Shown here: in pieces, positions 46,101 to 59,577 of the stretch
Layout: every line of letters starts with the position of its first letter
Numbering within the stretch: the stretch's first letter is position 1
Origin: Tieghemiomyces parasiticus
Lineage: Eukaryota > Kickxellomycota > Dimargaritomycetes > Dimargaritales > Dimargaritaceae
Length of the DNA: 64,000 nt
Direction of reading: 5' to 3'
Assembly: GCA_027575765.1 (NCBI GenBank)
Contig: JANBPT010000039.1
Location: forward strand, 1-64,000
The notes under the pieces: generated by a model
Database searches by the model: none
The model's input: only the letters and a program-made list of their open reading frames with translations
What the model was told of the DNA's origin: nothing
Made by a program: the position numbers and the translations under genes

Positions 46101-49100
46101 GTTGACCCGTTGTCAGTCCGATCCGCACTGTTCATTCCTTCAGGGAAATCCAAAACCTAAACACACAAAAAGAACGGGTTGGGATGGTGACCTCATAACG
46201 TCGCTATCTCGAGAGCATTAGGACTTCCGCTTATTACCTCTCCTCGAATGTGTGCCTACATGCCCAAACTTGGCATTCACGCACAACGTTTTAATCGCTA
46301 CCACTCCATCTGCCGTCGCTATTGTTTCCTCGGCCGGTGCTCGACAGCAGCATATGAGGTTTCGGATATGTCCTAAGCCACCAGGTACAGTCGCCAAGGT
46401 CCCAGCAATTCGTCAACGTGGGTATTTGAGGAGGAGGAAGGGGGGAGGGGAAAGCGACCTAGATACTGTAAATCTGCAGTGAGAGTACGAAGGAGGGGGG
46501 GGGAAGAAAGTGCGTATAAGTGAGGTTCGATGGTTAGTAGGGTAGTTATTTAGATACTTTTCAAATTCAATTAGGGCTCGCCCGCCCTTATCATGGTTTT
46601 AAGGACTTGTGCACTACGGGAGGTGGTATGGAGACAATTACGATGAAGTTAGTAAATAGAGTCAGCACTCTCCATTTTTAGGCTTTATTGGGAGGGGGGT
46701 GAAGACTATTACAACCGCCAACTCTTCTCCAATCCAATCCAAGCCAACAATAGCCATCCCTTCCACTGCCTCATTAGCAGAGTTATCGATCGGTATAATA
46801 ACTTGCCCCCTCCAAAAAAATATTGCCTAATAAAGCCCTATTTTTAGGTTCAATAGGGTCGATGAATCTTGTTGAGTTCGTCTTTTTTTAAGCCACCTCC
46901 AGAACCATGTATTTTTCCCCGCCGCTTAGCTGCTCCCATACAGTCCCACCGACACACCGTTTCAGTGTTCCCTCACTTACCAAAATATCATGGTAATAAT
47001 ATTACCAACGAACTAACCCCGCTGTATTGGAGTACAGTTGTTTCTTTAAGCCAATTTCCGGGTCCGGTCGCGACCGAAGACATGCGGTACATTGCGGGAT
47101 ACACTCGTATACACTGATAAGGACCGGATAAAAGGTGGCGGTTTTGTTATAGAGGGTGGACATGGAGGGATAGACCCTGGGGGCGCACCTGCCCACTCTC
47201 GCTCGCATGCGCATACACATGCCAGCGTGGTGTTTTGAGTGCATGGTATTAGAATTCGGAAAGGAACCTGTCGACGTCGACATGCTCACGACATACATGC
47301 CAGCCTCACCCGGCCTATAAATAATACACCTAAAACGCCATTGGTTCGCCCGTGGGGAGACGGAAGAGTAACTGTTATTCCTGCTTATGGATTAGTTAAA
47401 GTATTACTGACTAATGCATACCTTTTACCTATTATAAAAAATATAAACCGGTTCAACCTTTCTACCCGCAATAGTATTTCCACTCGCTGCGTACCTATCA
47501 CATCGATCTGTAGTAAACTGATGGTCTTCCCTTCTCCCACCACCTCCTCACCCGTCTTCCCTACAGCCGCATCCCCCACCCCTATCCGCCACCGACCGGC
47601 TTCGCCCCCTTTTCGCAATGAAGACCTAAGTAATAGCAACCACCGCACAGCCAACGTCCGCATGCATCAAAACTTCGTCTCCCTTTGGGATACACTAGCG
47701 GTGCCCTAACCCAAACCCTGAAAAAGAAGCCATTGAAGCCGATCATGCACGGCATCGGACCAGTTGGTCAAATCCCTTCAGTTAGCCGCCGCCACCACCG
47801 CCGCCGCTATTCTTCTGAGATGTTAGTACCGGTGTACGGTGGGAGGCGGGGGGTTAAGAACGTTCACTATCCAGTACCCCTCCACGTTATCATCTCCGCC
47901 GCCCCTTGCCTCAGCAGTGCCACTGGTGATATCGGATCGCATAACTTTCACCCTAAGATCCATGGGGAGGGAAAGAGGGAGGAGGGTTGGACACCGTCCA
48001 AACAGATATCAGAGCGCGTTAACATACGTATGTAAAGAAGGTGAACTGGTTTTTCATTTTTCGTTTCAAGGGACTGGATACCCGGATATTTAGGGGTAGT
48101 AAAGTGTATGTGGGGGGAGGAAAGTCCCGGGTTTACTCAGTCCATAATGAAAAACCCCGTTTCTTTCAAGCAAGGGGTGAGAGATGGTCATTATGATTAT
48201 TCTTCACTGTAAATGGAAACCTCAAGCCATGACATTGCTTTCAAAAAAGTGAGGTCTGTTCTTTTTTATTAATCATTGGCAATGATTAGCTCATCCAATG
48301 ATCTGAGGATTGGGGTTTAATACCCATTGGGGGTGGGAGGTTTCTTCTCCATTACCAACGTAGTCGGTGCAGATGGGGTAGGGGCTAGGCAAGTGGATGG
48401 GCTGGGGAATGGGTGGATGGGGAGAGAAGAACGGCTCGGATCCGGTGGCGGACTTACGGGGGGAGGAAGCGTTAAGAATAGGAATGGCTTCCCTAGAGCC
48501 AGCTAGGGTATGGGTTAAAACCGCATGGTCTGTTGTGAGTACGTCATCGATTTTACATAGTGTGTGTGTGTAGGTGTAGGGTGGTACCTCTCTGACGAGG
48601 TGCGTCAAGGGTGACGGCACCGGCACGCTTCATTGTTGGCAGGAAGCCAGACGTGATGTACCGATCCCTCGTCGGTTCCAATGTCCTCCGAATCGAACGT
48701 CGATGCGAAGAATCTGTAGTTCACAACCCTTCGATCGAGGAACCGATTCACTGTACGGCCAGTAGTGGTCTTGCTTAATCAGCTGGGCGTCGATGGTGGA
48801 GACTCTGATTCTAATCACCCTCTTTCCGCCCTTGGCAACGACATAATTAATAGTGTGAATGCGGAAGTGCGCGTGAATTGTTAGCGAGAGGCGTGAAAAA
48901 CAAAGGAGGCGGTGGGCCGTCAGAACCGGTACCTATGACGTGGACTTTCCGTGTCTATGTATGACATAAAAGGGGGCAGAGAGTGTCTGACAGTAGTTTA
49001 CCATAAATGGTTTCATGCGCGCGCGCGTGCGTTCACTGCACCTATTTTTGGTCGGCTAATTAATTAATTGTACGGTTAAGCGAAACATAAAGAGACCGAA

Positions 49101-51000
49101 TAAACCCACCGATGAGCGAGAGACAAAACGGCACCCCCTCGGTGGCGGAACCGGGCCACCGGCCCTACTCATTGCGACGCGGTCACGCTGAATACAGCGC
49201 CGAGGTAGTTCTTTCCGCGCCACCTTGACGGCTAGTACCAGTATCCGGTTGAAAACAGCCTAGATTCTACCGGTCCCCTCGCTTAGTAACAGCAGGGTTA
49301 CCGAATGCTACCCACTGGCGGATATTGACCGATTCTGTCACAACGGTGATTTTTACCAACAATGTACAAAGATGTGAGGGGAGGGGATTAGTGGATAGGA
49401 ACAATTATAAAACACACCCACACCCACAGTCTTCACAGGGTTGTTGTGGAAAACCACAAGAGGCTTGTGATTATTGCATCGACGAGGGGGGGAGAAACGA
49501 ATCGACGGCCCCCTCCCCTTCTCATATTTCACTGTATCGGCAAAAGTCGATTGTGCACACATCCATCCAGAAACAGGGACCTAGGTGGTGTTAAGCTGCT
49601 GACGTATACTACTTGCCAACAGATTCATACTAAAAACTGGACCGAATCTATGTAGACGGGTCGAACAGCTATTTAAACGCCACCCCCGAAAAGGCTCTCT
49701 CTTGTAAACGAGGATGATTGATTAGGTAGCGTGAAGGCGATGGTTTCCGCCTGCACTAGGGCACTTCAGTCACCGACCTTCCTGTCAAACAATTTGACTG
49801 CACCCCAATTCTAAACTGGCCCGTTATCGTTCTCACATTTTTAATGAACAGTCCCCCCTACTAAATGATATCCCTCCCCCATCTTCTCCGTCTGCTCAAA
49901 CACATTTCAAATGGCCCATTCTAGCCACTTGAGGCTTATGGAGGGGGAAGAAGTTGCTGGTACTCCCCATCCCCGGGGTAGTGAGGACCAATACTTCCCT
50001 GTACCCACTACTTCATCGCACAACCCTTTGAAATGATGGCTCGTTCCCTCCCCCTTCTCTCGCTCCACCTTGAATGTCCGGGGCTAACGTGTAATGGCGC
50101 GCGATTCGGAAGACCTTGGGTGGGATTGGGCTGGGAAACAAGTTTTGGCACTAGTTCTGCATTGAATCTCCAGATTTTTCATTTTTAGGAGCCTCTTTGC
50201 CTTACCATCTACTTAATTTCCCCTTCGCCAATATTGTCATATTCTCCAAAGCCATTCGGCTAGAAACTTCCCGACTCTTGGCGTAAGATACCGTCCTGAA
50301 CAGGCACCTTCACCTTTTGGTCCATGTTGCTTGCGACGCGTCCTCTTCACTCTCATCTGTGGGGGGGGAGTTCGGGATTTTTTTTGACTATGCTATTGAG
50401 CTCCCATACTCTCCTTCCCATCCTTAATTCCAGCTGATAGTTGATCGGTAGTAATAAATACGTTAAATTTAATTGCGGTTGGGAGGAGGAGGGGGAGGCG
50501 GAATAACGCCGGTGGTATGGATAACCACAAGATATGAATCTCTGCTTCTCCTTTCTTCCATATAGTCAAAACTCTGCCAATCCTAAGCTGACCGTTCTCG
50601 GGTATCTCTGTCACCACAGCTACTTGCTTCCACCGGATGGAAATACGTCCGGACAGACAAATAGATTGGATGCCAGTGAGTTAAGAGTGGCCGGTCTTCG
50701 CATTGGCATCATGGTGAATGTGGAGACTTTAGAGTGGGCGGTGGCGGCGCAGGCGGAGACCAGGGTACCTCGGTCGGGTTAGCAGTCCACTACTCTTCAC
50801 TCTAATATTTTGGCTGATGGAAGCCTCTCTTGTCGATGGATTCTCGTGGTTCCGGTTCAGGCAGCAAGGGGCCTTGAACATCTCATAGTCTACGAATGTA
50901 GTAAACATGCACAAACCTCGAGCCTCTCCCATTCACTTTGCGTGCAGGAGTTCATACGGATTAATCTCTAGTGGCCAGCCCCGGGCCCACAGGGTGTTTC
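46101..51000. other. non-coding tract, AT-richer
   Basis: No recognised gene. It contains a GCGCGCGCGTGCG run at about 49018, a short TG repeat near 48560 and scattered G-run blocks. A weak minus-strand open stretch (48630-48940) is discussed as a finding. Confidence 0.5.
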
Positions 51001-54000
51001 AGGTTGTAGCATTAGGATTAGGGGGTGCTCAGAAACCCGACACGCTTTGATCCATACCAATCGCTTCCGTAGGAGTATTACTGCTTGGATCAAAATGGAT
51101 CAGCCTCCACTGGTCATACGCCCACTCCCTGCCCTTACTTACCGGGTCTACACCGGAATCTCACCCGTAGCTGCGTGCTCAACATCAATGCCCATCAACG
51201 AAAACCAGGACCACCTCAAATAACCATATGGCCTCGATCGTAAGGAGCCGGTTCGTCGATTCGATACAAAGTTGTAAACAGACGTCCGTTACACTTATCG
51301 CTGACATAATAAGGCAAAAGGTGTGGATTGGAGTGTACCACGTCTTGAACTCCTTCACGGGTATTAAGGGGTATCAGGTTCGGGACTCTTCATGTCTGGC
51401 CTACACGACCCAGCGTCCAGAGGGGGTCATCTGTGTCAACCACCCTTTCCCCTTTAATAGACTACTGAAGGTGGCACTCTTCCCTCCTCGTTCCCTTCAC
51501 ACCGTTCCTCATCACCTTTAGAAGTGATCCGCTGTGGATATGGCACGGTTCTCGGTTCTAATCGATAAAAATCAACAACCTTTACTTTGGGACGCGCGCG
51601 GATATGCAAGTGAGTGGTGGGGAGTCTCCCGGATTATGAGTACGTGACCGCCTATCTCATGAAATCGCCCTCACCGCCATCATCATAGGAACCCTTCCTC
51701 CCCCCTTAATGTTTACACCAATCCCCCACCTCTTCATGAATCTTTATTGCCCGCGTTAGCCGACGCTGTCTCGCCCTCCCCCCCCCCATCCTTTGGTTAG
51801 CACGTTGTAGTCAAAATTCGACTTTTCACATTATGCAGTTGACTTGGTCTGTGCAAACCCCGCCCCCCCTTCTTCCCCCTACTTTACGTTACTACGAGGA
51901 CATTATTCGAAGAACTAGTTGGACCTATACCCTAAACTGATCCGCTTGGTGGACGGACATCGCTACCCGCATTGTCCTCGGTTTAAGTTTCCGCTATAAC
52001 TTTCGGTCCCCACTGATCAATAGAGGGTACCCGACCATTTTCCTCGTCTCCCTAATTGGTCATCCTCGGCCGAAGTCGCGGGACCTAGTGGGACACTAAC
52101 GAGTGGTTACTTCCGCTAGCGGCTGCGTAAATAATAAAAATGAGGTAATAGGTCTTCCAGGAATGGCGGATTTTTTTTTTTTAAAAAAAAGATGGCCTTG
52201 GGGAAAGAATATGCTTAGGGACTGCCCCACTCAAGCCTTAGCTATCAGAAACGCCGCTAATAGGCAAGGGTTGCCGAGAGACTCGAGGAGGAGGGAGGGA
52301 GGGAGAGATACCTACGCAGTATGGTGCATCGGGGATGCCAGAGCGACCACTTAGTTTATACCATGTGTATCTTTACGTATATGGACGCGTCAAAGTATTG
52401 CCCAGGCGGCTTGGCAAGGACCGCCACCTAGACCCACAGGTCAATGTCAACCGCCCTTCAAATCATCACCACTTTCTACCACTTACACTTCCCAGCTACC
52501 CTTTATTCAGCTCACTAAAAAACAAAACTACTGTCAAAGGGACCCTGCCATGGCCAAACAAGGCAGGTCCAAGTTACCCGATCTTTCCATATAGGGCTTA
52601 GTCAATTCGGACCCACAGGAGCAAAGTAGGTTTACCGTCCTATAGTTTAAGCTACACCCCCTTTAACGCCGCACAGGTATCGGTAATGCATGGTAGACAC
52701 CAGTCCGCAGCTATTATGGCCGTTCCCATATTTCTGGCCCGGTGAAACTGTAGAAGGGGGAAGGGTAAATCTGAGTGGGTGGATGTAGTAAGTGGCAGGT
52801 TCTTTTCAGCCTGAGTATAGGGAATGGGCATATGTCATTTTTGCGATTAATGTCCAGATACCCATGGTAATTCGTCATTCAAACGGTGCGTATCACTAAC
52901 CTATGAACAAGTAGTACGAGATTTGCATCGACCATAGTCCCGCGGAGAGTTCCAAGATGTACTGTGCGTCTAGGTCATTTAGTTGGTATATCGTTTTTTT
53001 TTGGGGGGGTAGGGTGAATGTCAAATATCGATTCGGCAAGTCAACCCTGGGCGTGCTTGCCCGTTGCGATGCCTCGGACATTATGAGGCCCGTCCATGCA
53101 AATCTACCTAATTAAACTATCCAACACCGTAGCGGAATGGTGAGTAGTGAAGGGGAGGGAGTCAAGCCACTCGTGACTACCACTGCAGGAGTGTGCGCGA
53201 GAGTAAGTGAGCCCCCCCTCTTCCCCATCCCCTTTTCGCAGCAAACACATACTATTCTCAGTGGGGGGGATCCACTAGATGGTTTGAAGGCATCCTGGTA
53301 GTTTAGACGGACCAAGAAGTGGGGATGACGATCAGCCGTGTACTGTCTATGGTTTCATTTTTCCTTTTGTTTTCCCACTCGGATTACGGCCTCATGGGAA
53401 CTTGGTAATGACTTTGGATTACAATCCAGCTTCTAATTAAAGTGCGGTGGCGGTTTCGAGCTTACTTCCGAGTGACACCCCGCTGGCCCCCATGACAAAA
53501 CCTTCTACGTTGTTGACTCTCATGGTCTTCAGCCCGTATCATTGGGTGGGACAGGGGTAGGGTTATGGTTGGTAGGGCGCGTATCCGGACACCCATACGG
53601 GAAATGCTCATACATTTGTTGGTGGGAATAGACACACGGTTGCGTTAGCGCTTAGCATGAGACCAGCAATTTCGTTTGAGTAGTACCTTCCATAACTTTA
53701 TTATTTTCTACCGACGGTCTGGCCTCTTATTTTATTAATTTCCAACGAGAAAGTGACGGAGGAGATCAACAAGTCGGATATCGCTACTGCTGCCCATGTG
53801 CACAAGTGAAAGTGCCTAAATGCAATGGTTCGGTAAGGCGTATGCCATGTGGGGGGGGTGCAGATAGACGGCGAAGTGTATTCACCGCCTCCTTGGCGCC
53901 TTGAAGTTCACCCACCGCGATGTAGACTAGTTTGCAATAGATATGGCTGGTATGACGAACGGTCTTCGATGGGCAAATAGTTAAGTCTTTATTGTTTCCG

Positions 54001-57000
54001 CAGGAAAGCTGAATACGCTCCTTACGGGCTCTACCAGGGAGGGGGTGTACATCTTCCATTTGGGTAGTTATTACTTCCTAAGCCAAGTTCTACTGTAGTC
54101 AACTCTATCGGGGCCGCAACTGACTCTTCACCTCTGGTCAGATAAATAAAGCAGACCACAGGCGTCCGGGGACCTACACTCTTTCAACATTACATCCTGG
54201 ATTAATCGGCGTGACTGGTCGGCGAAAACGGGTTCCCGAACTAAGATGCCACGGATGCTGGCCAGCAGCCAAAGCAGGAGAAGAAGCAGGGGATGGTCCT
54301 GACCGTCCAAAAATAATAATATATATATACGAAAGGATACATGCCGGTGCAGCCCGAGTGGATGTGAGGCGTTGCTTGAGTGCCCTCTCCTGAACGTTGC
54401 CGATGGAAACGGGGGCAAGTAACCGCTGAACCGCTATGTGAATTGCATCCTTTATTATGCCTTGTGCCATTGAAATATAGGTTGAGGAGGTTTTGATTCC
54501 AACCGTATCGATTTGAAAGGGTGGGGTAGTTCGACTAACGGTAGCAAGGGGGGGTGAAAGTCGGGCGCCAAACGTGGTTATAATAAAAGGTGGTGCCCAT
54601 AAGCACATCTTGCACCATGGTTCATGAGATGTATCATCTTGAATGAATGGTAGTGTCAGCATTAGGATGGTTATAGATGGTAGGTGCTGGAAGGTGACAT
54701 GGATTGGGGAGGACCTAGACCTCGTCGTCAGAGGTACGCTGGAGGCCTGGGCCCAAGAAGGGGATCATCCACTGGTCATGGGGGGGGCAGGGTAGGAGTG
54801 ACGTATCTGATCCAGTAGCTTCCGGTGGCCAAACTAACCATACTAATAAAGATGGTGGCCAATTAGTGAAGATCTGTAGAGCCGTATAGATTATTCGTGG
54901 ATAGAATCAGAGGGATATGGAGATGGCAGCACCACCACTCTGCCCTTCTCTTTCATTGGAGTCAGCGCTAGTGCGGTGAGTTCGGGTGAATTTCCGTCTC
55001 CAACTAACTGTTGCCCAATCTGACGAATCGTAAACGTTTGGGGGTCGGTGTGAGGCGTTCCACGCAAGGAGCAGTTGGCCCGTGTCCTTACGAAACCTGC
55101 GCCAATGAGAAAGGGGAGGAGGGTGGAAGGCCGTAGTCAGCTGTGGGTGGGAGCCAGGGATCTCCAACTAGCCGAGGTTGTCTTAACTTCCTTGCCACCC
55201 TCGTCCGCACTCTCACAGTTTGAGCATCCCCTCACCCCCCACCCCTCCTTCCCTAATATGAGAGCCGCTTTACCGCCCTAGAATACGTCACCCCGTTATT
55301 CGAGTCGACACGACTAGTGGTCATTTTTAGATGGGGGTGCTTTATCTATCTGCGAGCTGGTCGCTATGAAACCAGTCATCCATCAGAGCCACGGTTTACC
55401 AAGGGGCTAGACACGTCCTGTCAAGCACCGTAAGGCCGCAAGGGGTGCTAATTCAACTAACGTCTGCGATCTTGGTGAGTCGTCTTCAGAGAACCGTATC
55501 ACGTAGAGTCACGGTCATGTTCACCCAAGGAGCAAACAGCATCCCCCGCCCACCTTCATGGTAGAAGAGCATCCTCTCGATATTGGCTTGTCCGCCCCCC
55601 TATCCCCAAGCCATTGGGCCCGCCCTCCGCCCTCTTACCTTATTCGTCTGCCCCGCACATTAAATCCCCGGAGGGGAGGGTCTGTGCTATCTGACCATCC
55701 GCCCTCTCTCTCTCTTCACTTTGCCCTCATTATTGGCACCTTATCATTGCGATTTCACGCCCTCCCTCCCCCACTCCCCAACTACCTATTCGCCCCAACA
55801 CCTCTTTGTTGTCCATATTGGGGGTGACCAGAGCACAGTGCCCGAAAGCCGCCCCGGTCGTGCTAATCCCTGCAGGTCTTACGATACATTCCCATCTTCC
55901 CCCTGACCATTGCTTTGCTGACCTTCCCTGCTTGGGCATTTGTTTTTGGGCCTGGGCTGGCCAAGGTCGCTCGAGATCGGGAGTTTCTATGTAAAATGGC
56001 GATGCTCGGGACCCCGGAGGGGGGGAAGGGGATTCGCTCACACCTTCCATTTCTGTTTTTTATGATGCTTGTTGCATGTCAGTAACGAGATCGCCCCCCC
56101 CCTCACCGGCCTTCTGCTCACAATCCTTCTTAGTCTCAGTAAACCGGGCTTCCATGCGCACGTTCCTAATCATTTTTCCCTAATTTAAACCACGGGCAGA
56201 CTGGTATTTTGTGGTCTACACTGTCGGTTCAGTGGGCGTGAGTGTGTTTGTGAGACTGCAAACCGTTGGTCGGTTATTGTGGGATAATTGGCGAGTCGGA
56301 GCTGACGCTTAGTTGTCTTGGCATGGCCAACCGGTTGGATTATATGTGCAGAGTGACGATTACGTGGTCTCGGGCTCGGTACAGGGCAGAGTGTCGCCGG
56401 ATCATTTGCGTGTGTGTCTGCTCACCTCACCAGAATGTTGTGTTAGTGGGACGATATACGTAGATGTTGGCGACTACTACCATTAGCGTATGTTCCAGTT
56501 GACCGGGGCGTTGTGGGATAAACGTAATGTGGGCAGTGGCGGTTCCTATTCCAAGGCCGGTCCATCCCTTGTCGACCACGCTTGATTTCCCCTCCCCCTT
56601 GTTTTCGTCTTAATTTTTTATTCACTGGTCCACGGAGTGGTACCAGCTCGACTTGCCGATGCTTGGGGATGGTGGGGCACCTTGGTGAATAGAGACGGGC
56701 GGTAACAGTCACAGCTCTAGTTGAATCCCCATGTACTTCGTCATTGTATTGGTTTCTACGGATGTGCACCCTTGCAGCTACACAGTCTGGCTCACCCCTT
56801 CTCCCCCCGCCCGCCCCTATCACTACATTGACAGTCAAGTAGCTGAGGCTCACCGCCCTTCACTCAGTAGCTTTGCTCCGAGCTGGAGCGCAGTGCTAAC
56901 TACATAGGTTTCAGGGCAACGTCGTTGTCTATATACCCTTATAAAGCGCACGAAAAAAAAACTGTCGCATGAATCCCGCTTTGGGCTTCAATATAAACCG

Positions 57001-57500
57001 TCTGGTTGATGGCGACGTGCAGTTTGCGCTGTCTCATTGGCTGGATTAGGGTGGGCTAAGATACTGATCAGTTAGGAGTCCGAAGGGTCGTCAGCCTTGC
57101 TACGGCATGGCGAATACATATACTGCATCAATCAGCTCAGGGTGCTGGAAGTGATGTCGCAATTGGGTAAAATATCCACGTTGGTATACCGGCCAAGCCT
57201 CCACTAACGGTTGTAGGCAGAGCAGACATGGACTGCGCACTAAAGTTTCCGAGCTCATTACCCATAGGCTGGGTGTAAATACTGTGGGCACACGGCGTAC
57301 CCGTACACTGCCAGTTCGGGATACAGCGTATTGTCATTCTCCACGTAAACCATCCCATCTTTCCAAAACGGAGGTTCCCCCATGGCAGGGTAGGAGAAGG
57401 GGGGGGTGATAATCTTGATAGTATTATTACAAAACACCTCACGGTCTTAACAACATTCAACCCACAAAGCGAATCAGGGCTAGATTCCCGCGGGGCTTGT
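51001..57500. other. non-coding tract up to the Tul1-like gene
   Basis: No recognised gene. It contains a T12A8 block at 52171-52190, pyrimidine-rich stretches at 51690-51890, 55195-55260 and 55560-55800, a short TA repeat (54319-54329), and many 60-100-codon frames without resemblance to known proteins. Confidence 0.5.
52171..52190. repeat. T12A8 homopolymer junction
   Basis: Twelve T followed by eight A; self-complementary and likely nucleosome-disfavouring. Confidence 0.8.
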
Positions 57501-59577
57501 TCACACAGGTGGCAACGGTGCCCGGCATACAGGACACTCAAGCTTAGTCCGGATCCAGGTCTGGAGACACTCCGTATGGAAGATGTGGTGACAAGGGGTA
57601 ACCATATACACGGTGCGGCCCAGGAGCTGGCTGGGCGGAGCCGAGGTATCGACGGGAAGCATACAGATGGCGCAGGTACGAGCGGTGCCGTGGCTGTCGC
57701 CCTCCTCGCCACCACTACCACCGGCGGCGGCTTCGGCATCAAGCGGGGGCAGGAGCGGGTGGTAATTATAGGTCGGCGGCAGGCACCGAGCTGGGAGGAA
57801 AAACCGGGCCCCCCAGTAGTCCTGGACGGCCAAAAGGAAAACCTGGAGGGCGACGTACGGTACGAGGTAGTAGACCTCCGGGTATACGTGGTCGCTAAAG
57901 ATGCTAACCGGGCAGCCGAAGGCGTAGAGCGGGTAGAACAGGCGGCCCACACTCACCGTTCCAATGTACCGCCAGTCGAGGGCGTGGCTGGACCCACGGC
58001 GGACGTTACGGTAGATCTGCGGCCACCAGAAGGAAAACAGGACCACTATAAAGGCCCGCAGCGCGAAGCGTTGGAGGTCGGTGACGAGGTCGGCCGTGAG
58101 GTAGATGAGCGCCAGTCCGGCCATAAAGTACGAGGCGAACCGTAGGTAAAGCGGCCCCACGATCTGGCCTTCGCTAAAGGCCGGCCCGCCCGATTCAGGC
58201 TGCTGAACCTTCCAAATGATGAGCAGGTACCGCATCTCGAAGGTCGAGGCCAGGCTGAACGTGAAGAAGGCGGCGGCCGTGAAGGCCAAATACACGCGGG
58301 CGGAGGCGGTGGCCAGGGAGAGTAAAAACACCAAAATGTAGGCGTCCGTGAGGGTTTGCAAGCTCACAGTACCGTAGGCCACCTTGGCGATGCCCGACGG
58401 GGTCAAAGTATGGTCCAGCTGGCGGATGGTAGCTAGGACGTGGAGGAACCCGACTACGATGGCCAACCCGGCAAACCGGATGGACTGCGTCTCAAAGTAC
58501 TCGGCCTTCAGCCCGGTCAACGGGGCCTTCGGGTCGGTGGCGAACTGTGTCCCGCACGCTGGGGAATACATGAGCAGCGAGGCTGTGAGCGCCGGCATTG
58601 GGATGGTACTCTGGCCCGTGGGCCGTCGCAGCTCTTCCTCTAGCTCGGCCAGGGCCGAGTGATCAATCCCTTTCGATACGGGGGTCAGTTGGACGTAGGT
58701 GTCATAGCGGCATCGCGTCGTACTATTTAACTCCTCGGAGTCGTCTGTAAAAGTAGGGGAAAGAGAGAGAGAAAAGAACAAGGCCACGGAAAACGGGGAG
58801 GGGTAAGCAGTGACATGACTGGCGGTCGTGTCAGAAGGGCGGTTGAACATCGAAAGTGGCCATACATTCGGGCTGTCATCCAGGTATACATTTTTGCACG
58901 ATCCACTTACCGTATTCATCGGTTACCAGCATGGCTTCGAGCAGCCTCTGGGTGTACACTTCGGTGGTCAAATTCTGTGCGGTAGCGAAGGTCGCGTTGG
59001 TGGGCATTACCTTGACCACTTCGAGTAAGTCGGTGATGTTCCGATGCTCGGCAGCGGTCAGGTACATTGTCCCGTTCCGCCGGAAATGAAACCCATTCAG
59101 CCGGTACCCGTCGAGCCCTGTAGGTCGTCGGAGTAACATACTACCAGTAATGCGGGCCACGGATTTATCTGTGGTATCGAGAGCCTTGAGTTCCAACCGC
59201 ACCTCATGGCCGTTTGGCGAACCCGGGAGCGTCGCTTCGCCATCGTCTCTATTTGCATCGAGAGAAGCCGTGGCGTTGGGCCGGGTCAGGTTGTGGAAAT
59301 TAACGGGACCGCGGAGCGACGCCGAGAGAGACTCATAGTAGACGTGCGGCTGGTCCGTGACTGCCAACAGACGGGTGAGGTTCCGTTGGACCTCCTCAGG
59401 GTAGGTCGGCCGAGTGGCGTTACCGGCAAAGGTTAGGTTGCGCAGTGCGTCCCGCCAGGTATCAATAACGTGAAGGTTGGCATCGTGGCTTGGGCCTTCG
59501 TTGCTAAAGAAACCGCCCGAATGGAGGAGGATAAAGTACACAAAGAATAAGAATATAAAGTACTGGCAGCGGTTCAT
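57501..59577 (-). CDS. Tul1/Dsc1-like transmembrane RING E3 ubiquitin ligase
   Basis: CDS complement(join(57501..58744, 58911..59577)); 636 aa. The single intron (166 nt) has a GTAAGT donor and a CT-rich tract ending TTTTACAG. Order: N-terminal signal anchor (FIFLFFVYFILLHSGGFF), a ~260-residue lumenal part with many NxS/T sites (NLT, NAT, NGT, NIT) and RITGSMLLRRPTGLDGYRLNGFHF, then about seven membrane segments. A C-terminal RING-H2 follows with C580/C583, C607, H609, H612, C615 and C626/C629 (CAICMLPV, PCHHIFHTEC, ECPVCRAP). This architecture is that of Tul1/Dsc1, the E3 of the Golgi/endosomal Dsc complex, which ubiquitinates membrane proteins for vacuolar or proteasomal destruction and, in some fungi, activates SREBP. 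Fungal relatives are around 700-850 aa, so it is somewhat short. The leader is a GA-rich run on the plus strand, pyrimidine-rich on the coding strand. Confidence 0.9.
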
